64,000 nucleotides of DNA. Origin: Nitrospira sp. (GTDB lineage Bacteria > Nitrospirota > Nitrospiria > Nitrospirales > Nitrospiraceae). Shown piece after piece: positions 24,476 through 34,346 of the stretch (the first letter of the stretch is position 1; each line of letters starts with the position of its first letter). Location of the stretch: the NCBI GenBank assembly GCA_018242765.1, contig JAFEBH010000005.1, forward strand, positions 1 through 64,000, written 5' to 3'. The position numbers and the translations under genes are program-made. Below the pieces are notes generated by a model, which worked only from the letters and a program-made list of their open reading frames with translations, ran no database searches and was not told where the DNA came from.

Positions 24476-25826
24476 CCAGGTCCTCCTAGCTCCACGCCCC
24501 CTCTTGAGCGACGACCGCGCGATCCGTCGACAAGGGCTGGTACTCATACTAGTGGTCTTCGGCGGATTCGGAGCCTGGGCTTCTCTGGCCCCGCTCAATA
24601 GTGCCGCCTTAGCGCCTGGAATCATTACTGTCGAGCACTATCGAAAGACTGTGCAGCACCTTGAAGGTGGGATCATTCGTACCCTGGACGTGCATGATGG
24701 AGACTCCGTTCATGAAAGCCAGGTGATTGCCACACTAGATGACACCCAATCTCGTGCGCAATTGGAGGTCTTACGAGGCCAGCTCTATATCCGTGTCGCA
24801 CAGGAAGCCCGTCTGGGGGCTCAACGCGATGGAATCCCGGTTGTTCATTATCCTCAGGAATTGCTCGCACACCGACAGGATCCGCGCGTGCAGGATGCGA
24901 TGCGGTTGCAGGATCAAACCTTTGCGGTGCGCCGGGCAGCGAACGACGGGGAGCGTGCGGTGTATCGCCGACAGATCGAGCAACTGCGGGCCAAGGTGAA
25001 GGGGCTCCAGGCACAGAAACACAGCAAAGACCGCCTGGTGGACTCCTACCGTGGTGATGTGGCTGATTTCAAAGTCCTCTTGAAGGAGGGGTATACTGAA
25101 AAGCAAAAGGTTGAGGAAATGGATCGCGCCCTCGCGCAGAGCGAAGGGCAACGTGGGGAGCTGCTATCCGACATCGCCGCAAGCGAGTTACAAATCGCTG
25201 AAATCGAATTGAAAATTCTCCAACTACAAAAAGACCTGCAACGGGAAGTGGCGAAAGAACTGAGCGAAGTCCAGACCGCATTATTCGAACTCCGAGAGAA
25301 AGTGCAGTCGCTCGAGAGTACAGTCCATCGTACCGTCATCAAAGCTCCGGTTGCCGGAATGGTGCTGGGGTTGGCCGTGCATACCATCGGAGCCGTCATT
25401 CCGCCTGGGGGGCGGCTGCTCGACATCGTGCCTCAGGATCAGAAGCTGATCATCGAAGCCCAGGTCTCACCCATCGATATCGATCGGGTGAAGGTGGGAC
25501 AGCTTGCGGAGGTGCGGTTCAGCGCGTTCAAAACCCGTGATGTGCCCATGATTATGGGAACCCTGATCAGCCTCTCGGCGGATCGGATGGTGCAGGAGAG
25601 TAAGGACAGTAAAGACACGAAAGCGCCCAGTAACGGTGATACCGCATACTATTTGGCGCGCGTCTCCGTCTCACCCGAGGGGCTTGCGGCATTGAGTGCG
25701 GCGAGCCTCGAACTGGTACCAGGCATGCCTGCTGAAGTGCTCATTAATACGGGGGAACGGACTCTGGTGCAGTATTTGGCAAAACCGCTGACGGACACCT
25801 TCAAGCGTTCCTTCATCGAGGATTAA
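24468..25826 (+). CDS. type I secretion membrane fusion protein, HlyD/PrtE-like
   Basis: A 452-residue adaptor with one N-terminal membrane anchor (about residues 22-45), a biotinyl-lipoyl half (EGGIIRTLDVHDGDSV), a long coiled-coil hairpin (about 80-280), the second lipoyl half (IKAPVAGMVLGL) and a beta-barrel domain. It bridges the ABC protein and the outer-membrane channel. The ATG at 24468 overlaps the end of the ABC gene. The frame is open from 24252, but the extra 72 residues lie inside the transporter gene and lack family features. An unusual short serine/lysine/aspartate-rich insert (ESKDSKDTK) lies near residue 380. Confidence 0.91.
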   Translation: MADQVLLAPRPLLSDDRAIRRQGLVLILVVFGGFGAWASLAPLNSAALAPGIITVEHYRKTVQHLEGGIIRTLDVHDGDSVHESQVIATLDDTQSRAQLEVLRGQLYIRVAQEARLGAQRDGIPVVHYPQELLAHRQDPRVQDAMRLQDQTFAVRRAANDGERAVYRRQIEQLRAKVKGLQAQKHSKDRLVDSYRGDVADFKVLLKEGYTEKQKVEEMDRALAQSEGQRGELLSDIAASELQIAEIELKILQLQKDLQREVAKELSEVQTALFELREKVQSLESTVHRTVIKAPVAGMVLGLAVHTIGAVIPPGGRLLDIVPQDQKLIIEAQVSPIDIDRVKVGQLAEVRFSAFKTRDVPMIMGTLISLSADRMVQESKDSKDTKAPSNGDTAYYLARVSVSPEGLAALSAASLELVPGMPAEVLINTGERTLVQYLAKPLTDTFKRSFIED

Positions 25827-25854
25827 GCGAACAGTAGATTTTCCCGCGAATGCG

Positions 25855-27207
25855 ATGATGATGCACCACCTATTCCTGCTCATGCTCCTCTTTGTGATCC
25901 TCAATCCGGTAGGTGCCACAGCGGCCGACGGGGCCTCGTCGACTTTACTGCACCTCTATGATGTGGCCCTAGCCACCAATCCCGCAGTGGAGGGACGGAA
26001 GTATTCTGTCGCGCAGGCGGAAGCGCAAAAGGATCAGGCACGCAGTAAGCTCTTGCCACAGGTATCGGCCATCGGCAATATCTCGTGGAACGAATTCACC
26101 CAAGAAGTTCCCAATCGCTTCACGGGACAGACAACCGATATCACGACGCAGTATAAGGGGTTGCGCGGCGTGGTCCAGGCTCGGCAAGCGTTGTTCGATC
26201 TGGCTTCCTATCGGGCCTACGAAGGTACTGGGCTGACCGTCAAGCAGGCAGAGCAGGATTTGGACGATGCCCGGATGGGTCTCGCCACCGATCTGGTCGA
26301 TCGCTATTTCGAGTTCTTGGAGGCCACCGATGAAGCTGGCTATCTGCGGAGCGAGCTGGATTTGACCGAGGGGGATATGCAGCGGATCCGTCGCATGTAT
26401 GAGCGGGCTATGGCCAAGGTGACGGATCTGTATGAGATCGAAGCCTACTACCAGACACTCAAGACGCGAGAGCTCGAAATCTCCAATGCAATGGCCGTCG
26501 CATTGGAAAAGGTACGCGAGGTGGTCGGAGTGCCGGTTACCGATCTGGCACGGCTCAAGCAAGACGAGTTACCGCCGGTGCCTGGCCAGCCTGACCAGTG
26601 GGTGACGGAGGCGATCCAGCGTCATCCGGCAATGCGGGCGTTGCAATATGCGCTGGAAGCAGCCGCCAAGGCGATTGCCAGTCAGTGGGCCAACCATCTC
26701 CCGCAAGTGTCCCTGCAGATGTCCGGCATCTATTCCAATAATGGCGGGTTCGACAACCGCCAGTTGGATCCCTATACCGTCGGCACCTTAGGGCTTCAAT
26801 TTAATGTGCCGCTCTATTCGGGAGGCAGCACGAAGGCCGGAGAACGCGAAGCCATTGCCAAGTTTGAAATCACCAAGTATAAACGGCTGGAAAAGCAACG
26901 AGAGATTGAACGGGAAACCCGGACGGCGTACCTGAGTGCCCAAACGGGATATTCACGCATCGCCTCGACGGCGCGCGAGGTGGAGGCTCGAGTCAAGGCG
27001 CGGGACGGCCAGCAACGGGGCTATGAGTTGGGCGCCTCGACGATTATTGCGGTGCTGGAATCCAAGAAGAACCACCTCAAGTCTCGCTTTGCTTACGCCA
27101 AGGCCCGCTACGACTATATCCGATCACTCGTGGCGCTCCGCGTCTGGGGAGGAACCCTCACCCGGACAGATCTGGAAGAGATCAACAGCTGGCTGGCGCA
27201 GCACTGA
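25855..27207 (+). CDS. TolC-like outer-membrane channel of type I secretion (PrtF-like)
   Basis: A 450-residue outer membrane efflux protein with a signal peptide (residues 1-24, ending ATAADG) and two repeats of the helical TolC fold, each with a beta segment (QPxVSAIGNISWN-type region near 75; VSLQMSGIY near 285). The length fits the family. It supplies the outer-membrane exit of the machine encoded upstream, 28 bp after the adaptor stop. With all three parts present, the export system is complete. Confidence 0.91.
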   Translation: MMMHHLFLLMLLFVILNPVGATAADGASSTLLHLYDVALATNPAVEGRKYSVAQAEAQKDQARSKLLPQVSAIGNISWNEFTQEVPNRFTGQTTDITTQYKGLRGVVQARQALFDLASYRAYEGTGLTVKQAEQDLDDARMGLATDLVDRYFEFLEATDEAGYLRSELDLTEGDMQRIRRMYERAMAKVTDLYEIEAYYQTLKTRELEISNAMAVALEKVREVVGVPVTDLARLKQDELPPVPGQPDQWVTEAIQRHPAMRALQYALEAAAKAIASQWANHLPQVSLQMSGIYSNNGGFDNRQLDPYTVGTLGLQFNVPLYSGGSTKAGEREAIAKFEITKYKRLEKQREIERETRTAYLSAQTGYSRIASTAREVEARVKARDGQQRGYELGASTIIAVLESKKNHLKSRFAYAKARYDYIRSLVALRVWGGTLTRTDLEEINSWLAQH

Positions 27208-27293
27208 TGGCGATGCTCAGACTATGACTATGCGTCCCCGCTGAACGCATCTTTGGTCACCGAGATGCGCACGGGCATGTTTGCGTCTTCCAT

Positions 27294-29876
27294 TCAGAGA
27301 TTGAGCAAGCTGCGGAACGTCCGGTGCAGTGTCGCTCCTTCCCGTTCACGGAACGAGACGGCCACACGGAGTTGCTCCAAGTACTGATCCAAGGTTTTCC
27401 CCCCCAGATCGATCTTGCGAGAGTGAAAGAACCTCTGCACGTCCTGCTCGAGTTCCGGTGTGGCCAGACCAACGATGCCCCCGCACATGCGCCTGAGGCC
27501 CTGCTTTGGAAACAACTGATCCATCTGATCCCAGTTGGCCTTCACAAACTCCCAGGCCCGCTCACACCCGTACACATTCGTCAGGAGACCCCCAACAATA
27601 AAGGGAGCGTCCTGTGTACGAATTTCTCCGTTGATCGTCCGTGCCAACGTGCGGTCGAGTAAGGGTGCATGGGAAAATGCAGCAAGCGAAAAGAGGTAGC
27701 GTCGTTCTTCTTGTGGGGTTGTGGCGGTCCGATAGCGCTCGGAAAACTCCTCATACCGTACCTCGTCGCCGGTATAGGCCAGAATGCTGACCAGAGCAGG
27801 AACGACGTTCGCATCGATGGTCATCGGATCGGTCCTGTATCGTCGATACCGTTCTGCTGCCTGTTGCTGCGTGTTTCGATCGTTCCCAAGCTTGCCAAGA
27901 GCACCGAGCAGCTCTCCTCGCAATTGTTTCATGAGATCGGATTCTCCCGGCTTCGGATCCCATCCTAACTCCGTGACGGCCGGTGTCACACGGGCACAGA
28001 CGAAGGCCTCGAGCGCCGGTCGATCTTCCGCTGTCATGATCCTGTTCAGAAATGAGAAGGACTCCAGCAGGACCGCCCACACATTCTTGTCTCGTTCGCC
28101 CTGGAAACGTGCAGTGAGCTGAAGATACTCTGAAAGCGGCATGAGTCCGGCCACTGTCGTAGCCCACGCGTCGCTGACTAGGCAAAATCGCTCGATCGTG
28201 GACAAGCGGTCGAGCCCCTGATCGAGAAGGTTCTGGAAGAGAGGCCCACGATGGTGGACTCGATAAAACCCGTGACCGCCCTCATTCACGAGGATGGCAG
28301 TGACTCCTGTCGGAAGCGCAACGGTGGTATCTTGCTCGGTCAACAAGAGCTGTCGATGTTCAGTACGGTCACCGATAATCAAGCGAATCTGGATAGGCAC
28401 CTGCCAACGCTGATCTAGTGGAGGCTTCTGCTCGAGATAGGTAAATCGCTGCTGTGACAGCCGCAGTTCTTGGCCATGAACGTCCGCCGTGATCAAGGGA
28501 AAACCAGGCTGAAAGATCCACCCGTCCATCAGCTCAGGAACCCGCTGGTGGGCAACCCTTCCCAGGGCAATCCAGAGGTCCTTCGTATCCGCATTGCCAT
28601 ACGCATGGGTGCGGAGGTAGTCCCGTACCCCGTCACGGAAGACGATCGGACCGATATATTGCTCCAGCATGCGCAGAACCGACGCGCCTTTTTCATAGGT
28701 CAAAATGTCGAACATCGCATCGGCATCTTTCGGGGCGCGAACCGGGTATTCGATCGGTCTTGTGCTCACCAATCCATCGACTGAAAACGCGGCTGCCCGT
28801 GCAACACTGAAGCTCTCCCATCGTTTCCATTCCGGCTTCCAGGCGTCGACCGCCAACATCTCCATGAAGGTCGCGAAAGCTTCGTTGAGCCATAGTCCGT
28901 TCCACCAGGACATGGTCACGAGGTCGCCGAACCACATGTGCGCGTTCTCGTGCGCCACCACGTCGGCGACCCGTTCAAGTTCCGCATGGGTTCCCGTCCG
29001 TTGGTCGACGAGCAACGCTGTCTCCCGAAACGTAATGGCACCGAAGTTTTCCATGGCTCCGGAGGCAAAGTCCGGGATGGCGAGCAGATCAAGTTTGTCT
29101 CCCGGGTAGGCAATCCCGTAGTAGTCCTCAAAAAACCGAAGCGAGGCTGCCGCAATATCCTGTCCGAAGGGAGTGAGCGCTTGCTTTCCAGGAATGGTCC
29201 AGAGCCGAAGCGGCGCTTTTCCGACGAAGACAGGCTTCGTGGCTTCCATCCGTCCCACGATGAACGCCACGAGATAGGTTGACATGGTGATGGTGTCCGC
29301 GAACCGGACCACCTTCTTATTGCCTTCTATGGATTCAGAGAGGACCGACGTATTGGAAATGGCTGTGAGTGCAGGATCCACGACCAATGTGGTTGCGAAG
29401 ACGGCTTTGAAATCCGGTTCGTCCCAACAGGGGAAGGCTCTGCGCGCATCGGTGGCTTCGAATTGAGTTGCAGCCAGCGTCCGTACCGTACCTGTCTCAT
29501 TCTTGTAGGTGCTGCGATAAAACCCACGCAGCTGATCGTTTAACTTGCCATGAAAGGAAAGGTGCAGTCGGCATTCACCAGGTTGGATCGGTTCTCCAAA
29601 CGTGAGCATAGCTCGTTGTGTCTGCGGTTCCAGCTCGACAGATGACGCGAGCGTCTGCCCCTGCCGCCCTTCGATGGTGACAGACTCAATCGCAAGATCA
29701 ACCGCATTCAACAAGATCGTCTGCGTGGTCTGCTTGACTGTGAGCGCAATCGTCACCTGCCCTGTGAACACGGCTGCCGCAAGATCAGGTTCAAGCCGTA
29801 GATCATAGCAGGTGGGAATGACATGTCGTGGAAGACGATAGGGATCATTGCTGCTTGGAATGTCGTCAAGATTCAT
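27294..29876 (-). CDS. pepN: M1 family aminopeptidase (PepN/tricorn F3-like)
   Basis: An 860-residue zinc aminopeptidase. The exopeptidase motif GAMENFGAITFRE and the zinc site HENAH-x18-E (HENAHMWFGDL ... LNEAFATFME) are intact, and a long C-terminal helical ERAP1-like domain follows. It removes N-terminal amino acids from peptides. I start at 29876, where AAGGTGAAGGT precedes the ATG and the family begins. The frame is open to 30044; an internal ATG at 29966 would add MRFLLTIPIAYTLLPSNCAG, which looks like a signal peptide, so an exported form is possible. It follows rpiA on the same strand. Confidence 0.88.
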   Translation of the reverse strand: MNLDDIPSSNDPYRLPRHVIPTCYDLRLEPDLAAAVFTGQVTIALTVKQTTQTILLNAVDLAIESVTIEGRQGQTLASSVELEPQTQRAMLTFGEPIQPGECRLHLSFHGKLNDQLRGFYRSTYKNETGTVRTLAATQFEATDARRAFPCWDEPDFKAVFATTLVVDPALTAISNTSVLSESIEGNKKVVRFADTITMSTYLVAFIVGRMEATKPVFVGKAPLRLWTIPGKQALTPFGQDIAAASLRFFEDYYGIAYPGDKLDLLAIPDFASGAMENFGAITFRETALLVDQRTGTHAELERVADVVAHENAHMWFGDLVTMSWWNGLWLNEAFATFMEMLAVDAWKPEWKRWESFSVARAAAFSVDGLVSTRPIEYPVRAPKDADAMFDILTYEKGASVLRMLEQYIGPIVFRDGVRDYLRTHAYGNADTKDLWIALGRVAHQRVPELMDGWIFQPGFPLITADVHGQELRLSQQRFTYLEQKPPLDQRWQVPIQIRLIIGDRTEHRQLLLTEQDTTVALPTGVTAILVNEGGHGFYRVHHRGPLFQNLLDQGLDRLSTIERFCLVSDAWATTVAGLMPLSEYLQLTARFQGERDKNVWAVLLESFSFLNRIMTAEDRPALEAFVCARVTPAVTELGWDPKPGESDLMKQLRGELLGALGKLGNDRNTQQQAAERYRRYRTDPMTIDANVVPALVSILAYTGDEVRYEEFSERYRTATTPQEERRYLFSLAAFSHAPLLDRTLARTINGEIRTQDAPFIVGGLLTNVYGCERAWEFVKANWDQMDQLFPKQGLRRMCGGIVGLATPELEQDVQRFFHSRKIDLGGKTLDQYLEQLRVAVSFREREGATLHRTFRSLLNL

Positions 29877-30015
29877 ACCTTCACCTTGTGGCCTGGTCGT
29901 TGTCGCGCCTGCGCAATTGGATGGTAAGAGTGTATACGCTATCGGGATGGTCAGAAGAAAGCGCATCCGGCAAAGAAACGTGAGGAGAATCTCTCGGCGA
30001 TTGATAGATCGGCCC

Positions 30016-30711
30016 TCATCTGGAGACATGAAAGGTTTGGACACCCTGTGGCGTGCCGACGATCAAGATGTTTGTCCTCCTGACAAAGAGCCCTGTCTCC
30101 ACAACACCGGGAATCAGATTGAGTGCAGTTTCCAGCTCTGCGGGCTGATCGATGCGGTCGAGATGGGCATCAACGATAAGATGGCCAGCTTCAGTTTTGA
30201 ACGGCGCTCCGTTGCGCTCTCTGAGCACCACGCGGCTTTTCGTGAGTGCTTCAATCTCGCGGGCGGTACTGCCCCAACCAAACGGGATGATCTCAATCGG
30301 TAAGGGGAATGATCCCCCAAGCACCGGTACCTGTTTAGTGTGATCGACCATCACGATGAACTGTTTCGCCGACCCTGCCACGATTTTTTCCTTCAAGAGC
30401 GCGCCACCACCACCTTTGATCAGATTGAAATCGGGATCGACTTGATCGGCCCCATCGATAGCCACATCAATCTCCCATCGATTTTCGGCGTCGATCAGCG
30501 GAATACTGACTTCCCTGGCGAGCCTGGCGGTCTCCTGTGACGTGGGCACAGCTTGCAGTTTCAGCCCGGTACGGATTTGTTCGCCTAATGCAAGTATCAG
30601 ATGCTTTGCCGTAGACCCTGTGCCGAGCCCAACAACCATCCCGTCTCGGACAAACTCAACTGCCTTCAAAGCGGCAGCTTTTTTGAGGTTCTCGAGATCG
30701 AATGAGGTCAT
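30016..30711 (-). CDS. rpiA: ribose-5-phosphate isomerase A
   Basis: 231 residues with the family motifs GLGTGSTAKHLI (about 28-39), DGADQVDPDFNLIKGGGGALL (catalytic aspartates and glycine loop, about 86-107) and EKIVA. It interconverts ribose 5-phosphate and ribulose 5-phosphate in the non-oxidative pentose pathway, also needed for nucleotide supply. It overlaps the glk stop codon by 4 nt (ATGA), so it is the last gene of a coupled sugar-phosphate set. Confidence 0.95.
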   Translation of the reverse strand: MTSFDLENLKKAAALKAVEFVRDGMVVGLGTGSTAKHLILALGEQIRTGLKLQAVPTSQETARLAREVSIPLIDAENRWEIDVAIDGADQVDPDFNLIKGGGGALLKEKIVAGSAKQFIVMVDHTKQVPVLGGSFPLPIEIIPFGWGSTAREIEALTKSRVVLRERNGAPFKTEAGHLIVDAHLDRIDQPAELETALNLIPGVVETGLFVRRTNILIVGTPQGVQTFHVSR

Positions 30712-31769
30712 GGCGTTGGCGCGAGAGACAGGGCTCCTGCAACAGATGCGGCACCGAGCAGGGCGGTCTGTTGATTCATAATGACTTTGACCGGCATGTT
30801 ACTCAGCAATTTTTTATACCGCCCCTTGTTGAAAAATCCTTTCATGAATGTCCCGTCTTTGAGTTTGGTGATGAGTTTGGGCGCAATCCCCCCTCCCACA
30901 TACACGCCGTCGAGTGAAAGTGCCTTCAAGGCAAGGTTCCCGGTTTCTGCACCATAAATCGACGCAAAGAGGTCCAGAGCCTGCCTGGCAATTTCTGCCT
31001 GGCCCTGGAGGCCGGCTTGAGCGATCTCTGCTGCTGGATTCCCGGCCTTAATTTTTTCAGCAAGCCATGTAGGCTCATTCTTCTTCGTATCGCGTAAGAA
31101 TTCATAGATCGCTTGCAGCCCTGGACCAGACAGAATTCGCTCATAACTCACATGGAGATATTGGCTCCGCAGGTAACGAAGGAGGTCGATTTCTTGATCA
31201 TTGTTCGGCGCAAAATCCGCATGCCCGCCTTCCGACGGCATGGGGCGATATGATTTGCCATCCCAAAACAGAATGCCCTCGCCCAACCCCGTCCCGGCCG
31301 CAATCAGGGCAAGTGCTTGTCGTTTTTTGGGGGGATTCCCCACATTCAATACTTCCAATTCGTCTTGTCGCAGCGATAGAATCCCATACGCTGTGGCTTC
31401 TAGATCGTTGAGCAGCTGCACGCGTGGAATTGAAAATCGAGTCCCGATCGTCGGCCCATCCACGACCCAGGGGAGATTCGTCGTCTCGCAATGGTTGTCG
31501 ATGACCGGTCCCGCAATTCCGAAGCAGGCCGCCGTTAACTTCGCTGCTGAAGTAGGCCCGACACCTTGCTCGTCACTGGTATCGGACTCGCGTGTTTTCA
31601 TTCCAACGGGTGGAGTCGGCGGTGTGAGAAATTCCGACAAGATGTCTTCCAGCGAGCTGTAATCGGCACTGTGAAAACTCTCTGAGCGGAGCGGGTCCAC
31701 GCGTTCGTTCGCCCAGTCATAGAGCGCCAGGTTTGTTTTTGTTCCTCCAATGTCCCCCGCGAGAATCAT
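30708..31769 (-). CDS. glk: glucokinase
   Basis: 353 residues. The N-terminal phosphate motif LAGDIGGTKTNLALYD, the substrate region ACFGIAGPV followed by TNLPWVVD, the catalytic LLNDLEATAYG and the adenosine loop GTGLGEGILFWDG identify the bacterial Glk group within the ROK/hexokinase superfamily. It phosphorylates glucose to glucose 6-phosphate with ATP. Four-nucleotide ATGA overlaps at both ends couple it to pgl and rpiA. An insertion around residues 60-75 (threonine, glutamate and serine rich) is longer than usual. Confidence 0.93.
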   Translation of the reverse strand: MILAGDIGGTKTNLALYDWANERVDPLRSESFHSADYSSLEDILSEFLTPPTPPVGMKTRESDTSDEQGVGPTSAAKLTAACFGIAGPVIDNHCETTNLPWVVDGPTIGTRFSIPRVQLLNDLEATAYGILSLRQDELEVLNVGNPPKKRQALALIAAGTGLGEGILFWDGKSYRPMPSEGGHADFAPNNDQEIDLLRYLRSQYLHVSYERILSGPGLQAIYEFLRDTKKNEPTWLAEKIKAGNPAAEIAQAGLQGQAEIARQALDLFASIYGAETGNLALKALSLDGVYVGGGIAPKLITKLKDGTFMKGFFNKGRYKKLLSNMPVKVIMNQQTALLGAASVAGALSLAPTP

Positions 31770-32542
31770 GTGTCTCCTTCATGTGGCAGTCGCTTCGTCA
31801 GTCCTTGTGCCGCCGCTTGGTCGAGCATCCAAACGAGTTGACCTGATTCTGGGCTGACACGGGCCGCTGGTAGGGAACGATCTTCTTCTGAGTCCGGTTC
31901 AAGAACTCGGTGCACCATGTCGACTTTACTCTTGCCCGTCACGAGGAACAGTACCATAGCCGCCCGATTCAACACACCTAAGGTGAGCGTCAGGCGAGAC
32001 CGAACGCCTGTGGGGGCATGGCCGACTGTGACAATCTTCGTTGTTTCCTGCAAGGCCGAAGTCCCAGGAAACAGTGAGGCCGTATGCCCATCATCTCCGA
32101 GCCCAAGTAGAACAAGGTCTATCCGCGGCACCACGGGCGACGGCGTCTTGGTAAGCTGGCGTATGGTCTCCTCGTATTCTTGTGCAACCGCTGACGGGTC
32201 TTCACCCTCGCCCCTCATCCTGAAAATATGATCTTGCGGAAGGGTGAGCGGATGAAACAGCGCGGTATGAGCCATGTTGAAATTGCTATCCGGATGATCT
32301 GGAGGGACGCAGCGTTCATCGCCAAATAGGAAATAGACCTTCGTCCAATCGAGCCGCGTACTCCACTCAGACGAGGCAAGGACCTGATAAAGCATCTTGG
32401 GTGTCGATCCGCCAGAGAGGGCCATGATGAATCGGCCATGAGACCGGACAGCCCGTTCACTGACGGATGCAATGAACGCTGCGGCTTGGTGTGCCCAATC
32501 CTGAGCGGAGCCCGCAATACAGATGTTGGGAATGGCAGGCAT
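31766..32542 (-). CDS. pgl: 6-phosphogluconolactonase
   Basis: 258 residues of the DevB/SOL type, with ALSGGSTPKMLYQVL (about 42-56), the GDERCVPPDHPDSNF active-site loop and LLGLGDDGHTASLFPG. It hydrolyses 6-phosphogluconolactone in the oxidative pentose phosphate path. It overlaps glk by 4 nt and starts one base after the pgi stop. No zwf or gnd gene is seen in the window. Confidence 0.95.
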   Translation of the reverse strand: MPAIPNICIAGSAQDWAHQAAAFIASVSERAVRSHGRFIMALSGGSTPKMLYQVLASSEWSTRLDWTKVYFLFGDERCVPPDHPDSNFNMAHTALFHPLTLPQDHIFRMRGEGEDPSAVAQEYEETIRQLTKTPSPVVPRIDLVLLGLGDDGHTASLFPGTSALQETTKIVTVGHAPTGVRSRLTLTLGVLNRAAMVLFLVTGKSKVDMVHRVLEPDSEEDRSLPAARVSPESGQLVWMLDQAAAQGLTKRLPHEGDT

Positions 32543-32543
32543 A

Positions 32544-34235
32544 TCAACGGCGCGTCTTCCGGCGACGTTTCTTCATTCCGGCATGCTGACCAGACAACGC
32601 GGTCCCTGTAACCGCGGCAGTGATGGCGTCCACGACGTCTGCAGGATTTCGTCCCAATTGGATACGAATGGCCTCGCGATGGTGTGTGCGGAGTGATTCG
32701 AGATCACCGCTCGCCTGTGCGTTCGCCAATGTTCCAAACGAGAATGGCCTCCCGGGAATCGGGATGTCAGGGACCATGCGGTCCACTAACTCCAAGAACA
32801 CGCCGGTATTCGGTCCTCCTTTATGGAGTTGTCCTGTTGAATGGAGATAGCGCGGCCCATAGCCAAATGTCGTGGCGACGCAGTATTTGGACATGACGGC
32901 GCGGCGAAGCCGGCCGATAGCTGCCTCTAGAGGCCGTGAGGGAGTCGTGTACCCAAGCACCGACAGATAGGACCCCGGCTGAAGGAGACCAGACAACGCT
33001 TCCGCAACGTCTTTGGGCTGGTGATTTGGTTGATCTGATAACCGACCAGTCGATTGAAAGGCGTCGAGCACTCGATTCGTGTTGTCCTTACTCTCCTGGA
33101 CATTTGGCTGATTGAACGGATGAATGCCAAGGACATGGCCGGCAACCGCAGTGGCAAACTCCCATCGGAAAAATTCAGCGCCCAGATCATAGACATCGCG
33201 GAGATTGAACTGAAGAACAGGCTGATCAGCCTTCACGAGCGCCTGTACGGCTTGATCGAGCGCTGCGTTCTTCTCTCCTTTCAGTTTCAGATAGACGAAG
33301 AATCGATCGGCTCCATAGGCACGCGGTTTCAGTACCGGTTCCTGCGCGATGGGAATGAGGCCGGTTCCTTCCTTGCCCGTACTTTCCGCGAGCAGCTGCT
33401 CGACCCACAGTCCAAATGTTGTAAGCGAGGGTGACGCAATCACCGTCACCTTATCACGGCCAGCTTTGGCAAGACTGCCCATCGCAGCCCCCAGATACGC
33501 ACCAAGATTGGCCTGTGCGTCTCTCTGCAACCGGCATCGTTCCGCCATGCCAGCAGCCCGGTCCAGGAGCCGTGAAATATTTAACCCAAGGAGGGCCGCT
33601 GGAACCAACCCGAAGAGTGACAGGACGGAATAGCGTCCACCGATATCCGCCGGGTTGGAGAAAATCTCGCCAAATCCATATTCCTTCGCCAGTGCTTCCA
33701 AACCAGTTCCTGGATCGGTGATCGCAACGAACTGCTTTCCTCCGTGGTTTCCCTTCGCCTTCGTGACAAGTTTCCAAAAATGTGCGAAGAGCGACATGAC
33801 TTCGATGGTCCCACCGGACTTACTCGCCACCAGAAAAAGAGTGCGTGATGGTGAAATGGCCTTGGTGACCTGCCGCACCCACCCTGGAATCGTAGAATCA
33901 AGAACCCACAGTCGCGGTGCTCCTTTCTGAGATCCAAACGTCTTGCGAAAGACCTCGGGTCCAAGACTACTCCCCCCCATCCCCAGCAGCACAACATCTT
34001 TGATGCCCGATTGCTTCGCGCCCACCACACAACGCTGTAAGGAGTCGAGCTGTTGGCGCATCTGATCTTGTACTGTCAACCAGCCCAACCGATCGAGAAT
34101 TTCTTTGGGGTCTGGTTTCCAGAGTCGATAGTCTTTGGACCAGATCCGCTCAATCACCTGATCACGATTCAGGGTTTCAAGGGTCGGCTGGATGGTCGCA
34201 CGAAACAGAGGTGGCAGCTTGTCACTGGTGCGCAT
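32544..34235 (-). CDS. pgi: glucose-6-phosphate isomerase
   Basis: 563 residues with the SIS-fold phosphosugar motifs GMGGSSLGPEVF (about 84-95), VASKSGGTIEVMS and the C-terminal isomerase residues around HPFNQPNVQESKDNT. The sequence style resembles the isomerase half of transaldolase/isomerase fusions, but no transaldolase domain is attached. It ends in a very basic tail (KKRRRKTRR). A GGAGGG ribosome binding site lies 8 nt before the ATG. It is the first gene of pgi-pgl-glk-rpiA and has an inverted repeat just upstream that could be its operator. Confidence 0.9.
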   Translation of the reverse strand: MRTSDKLPPLFRATIQPTLETLNRDQVIERIWSKDYRLWKPDPKEILDRLGWLTVQDQMRQQLDSLQRCVVGAKQSGIKDVVLLGMGGSSLGPEVFRKTFGSQKGAPRLWVLDSTIPGWVRQVTKAISPSRTLFLVASKSGGTIEVMSLFAHFWKLVTKAKGNHGGKQFVAITDPGTGLEALAKEYGFGEIFSNPADIGGRYSVLSLFGLVPAALLGLNISRLLDRAAGMAERCRLQRDAQANLGAYLGAAMGSLAKAGRDKVTVIASPSLTTFGLWVEQLLAESTGKEGTGLIPIAQEPVLKPRAYGADRFFVYLKLKGEKNAALDQAVQALVKADQPVLQFNLRDVYDLGAEFFRWEFATAVAGHVLGIHPFNQPNVQESKDNTNRVLDAFQSTGRLSDQPNHQPKDVAEALSGLLQPGSYLSVLGYTTPSRPLEAAIGRLRRAVMSKYCVATTFGYGPRYLHSTGQLHKGGPNTGVFLELVDRMVPDIPIPGRPFSFGTLANAQASGDLESLRTHHREAIRIQLGRNPADVVDAITAAVTGTALSGQHAGMKKRRRKTRR

Positions 34236-34276
34236 AAACTTCGCCCTCCTGGTTCAACAAGGTGTTGCTGAGACCA

Positions 34277-34311
34277 TGATGGTTCACATTTTGTATCTTA
34301 TTGAACCATCA
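34277..34311. promoter_or_regulatory. 10-bp inverted repeat upstream of pgi
   Basis: TGATGGTTCA (34277-34286) and TGAACCATCA (34302-34311) are perfect complements around a 15-nt AT-rich centre. The element lies 42-76 bp before the pgi start and just after the preceding gene on the same strand. With no T-tract on the transcribed strand, an operator for the sugar operon is as likely as a terminator of the upstream genes. Confidence 0.55.
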
Positions 34312-34346
34312 GATAAAAGGCAACCTGGGCACTATTCTTAGTGTTC

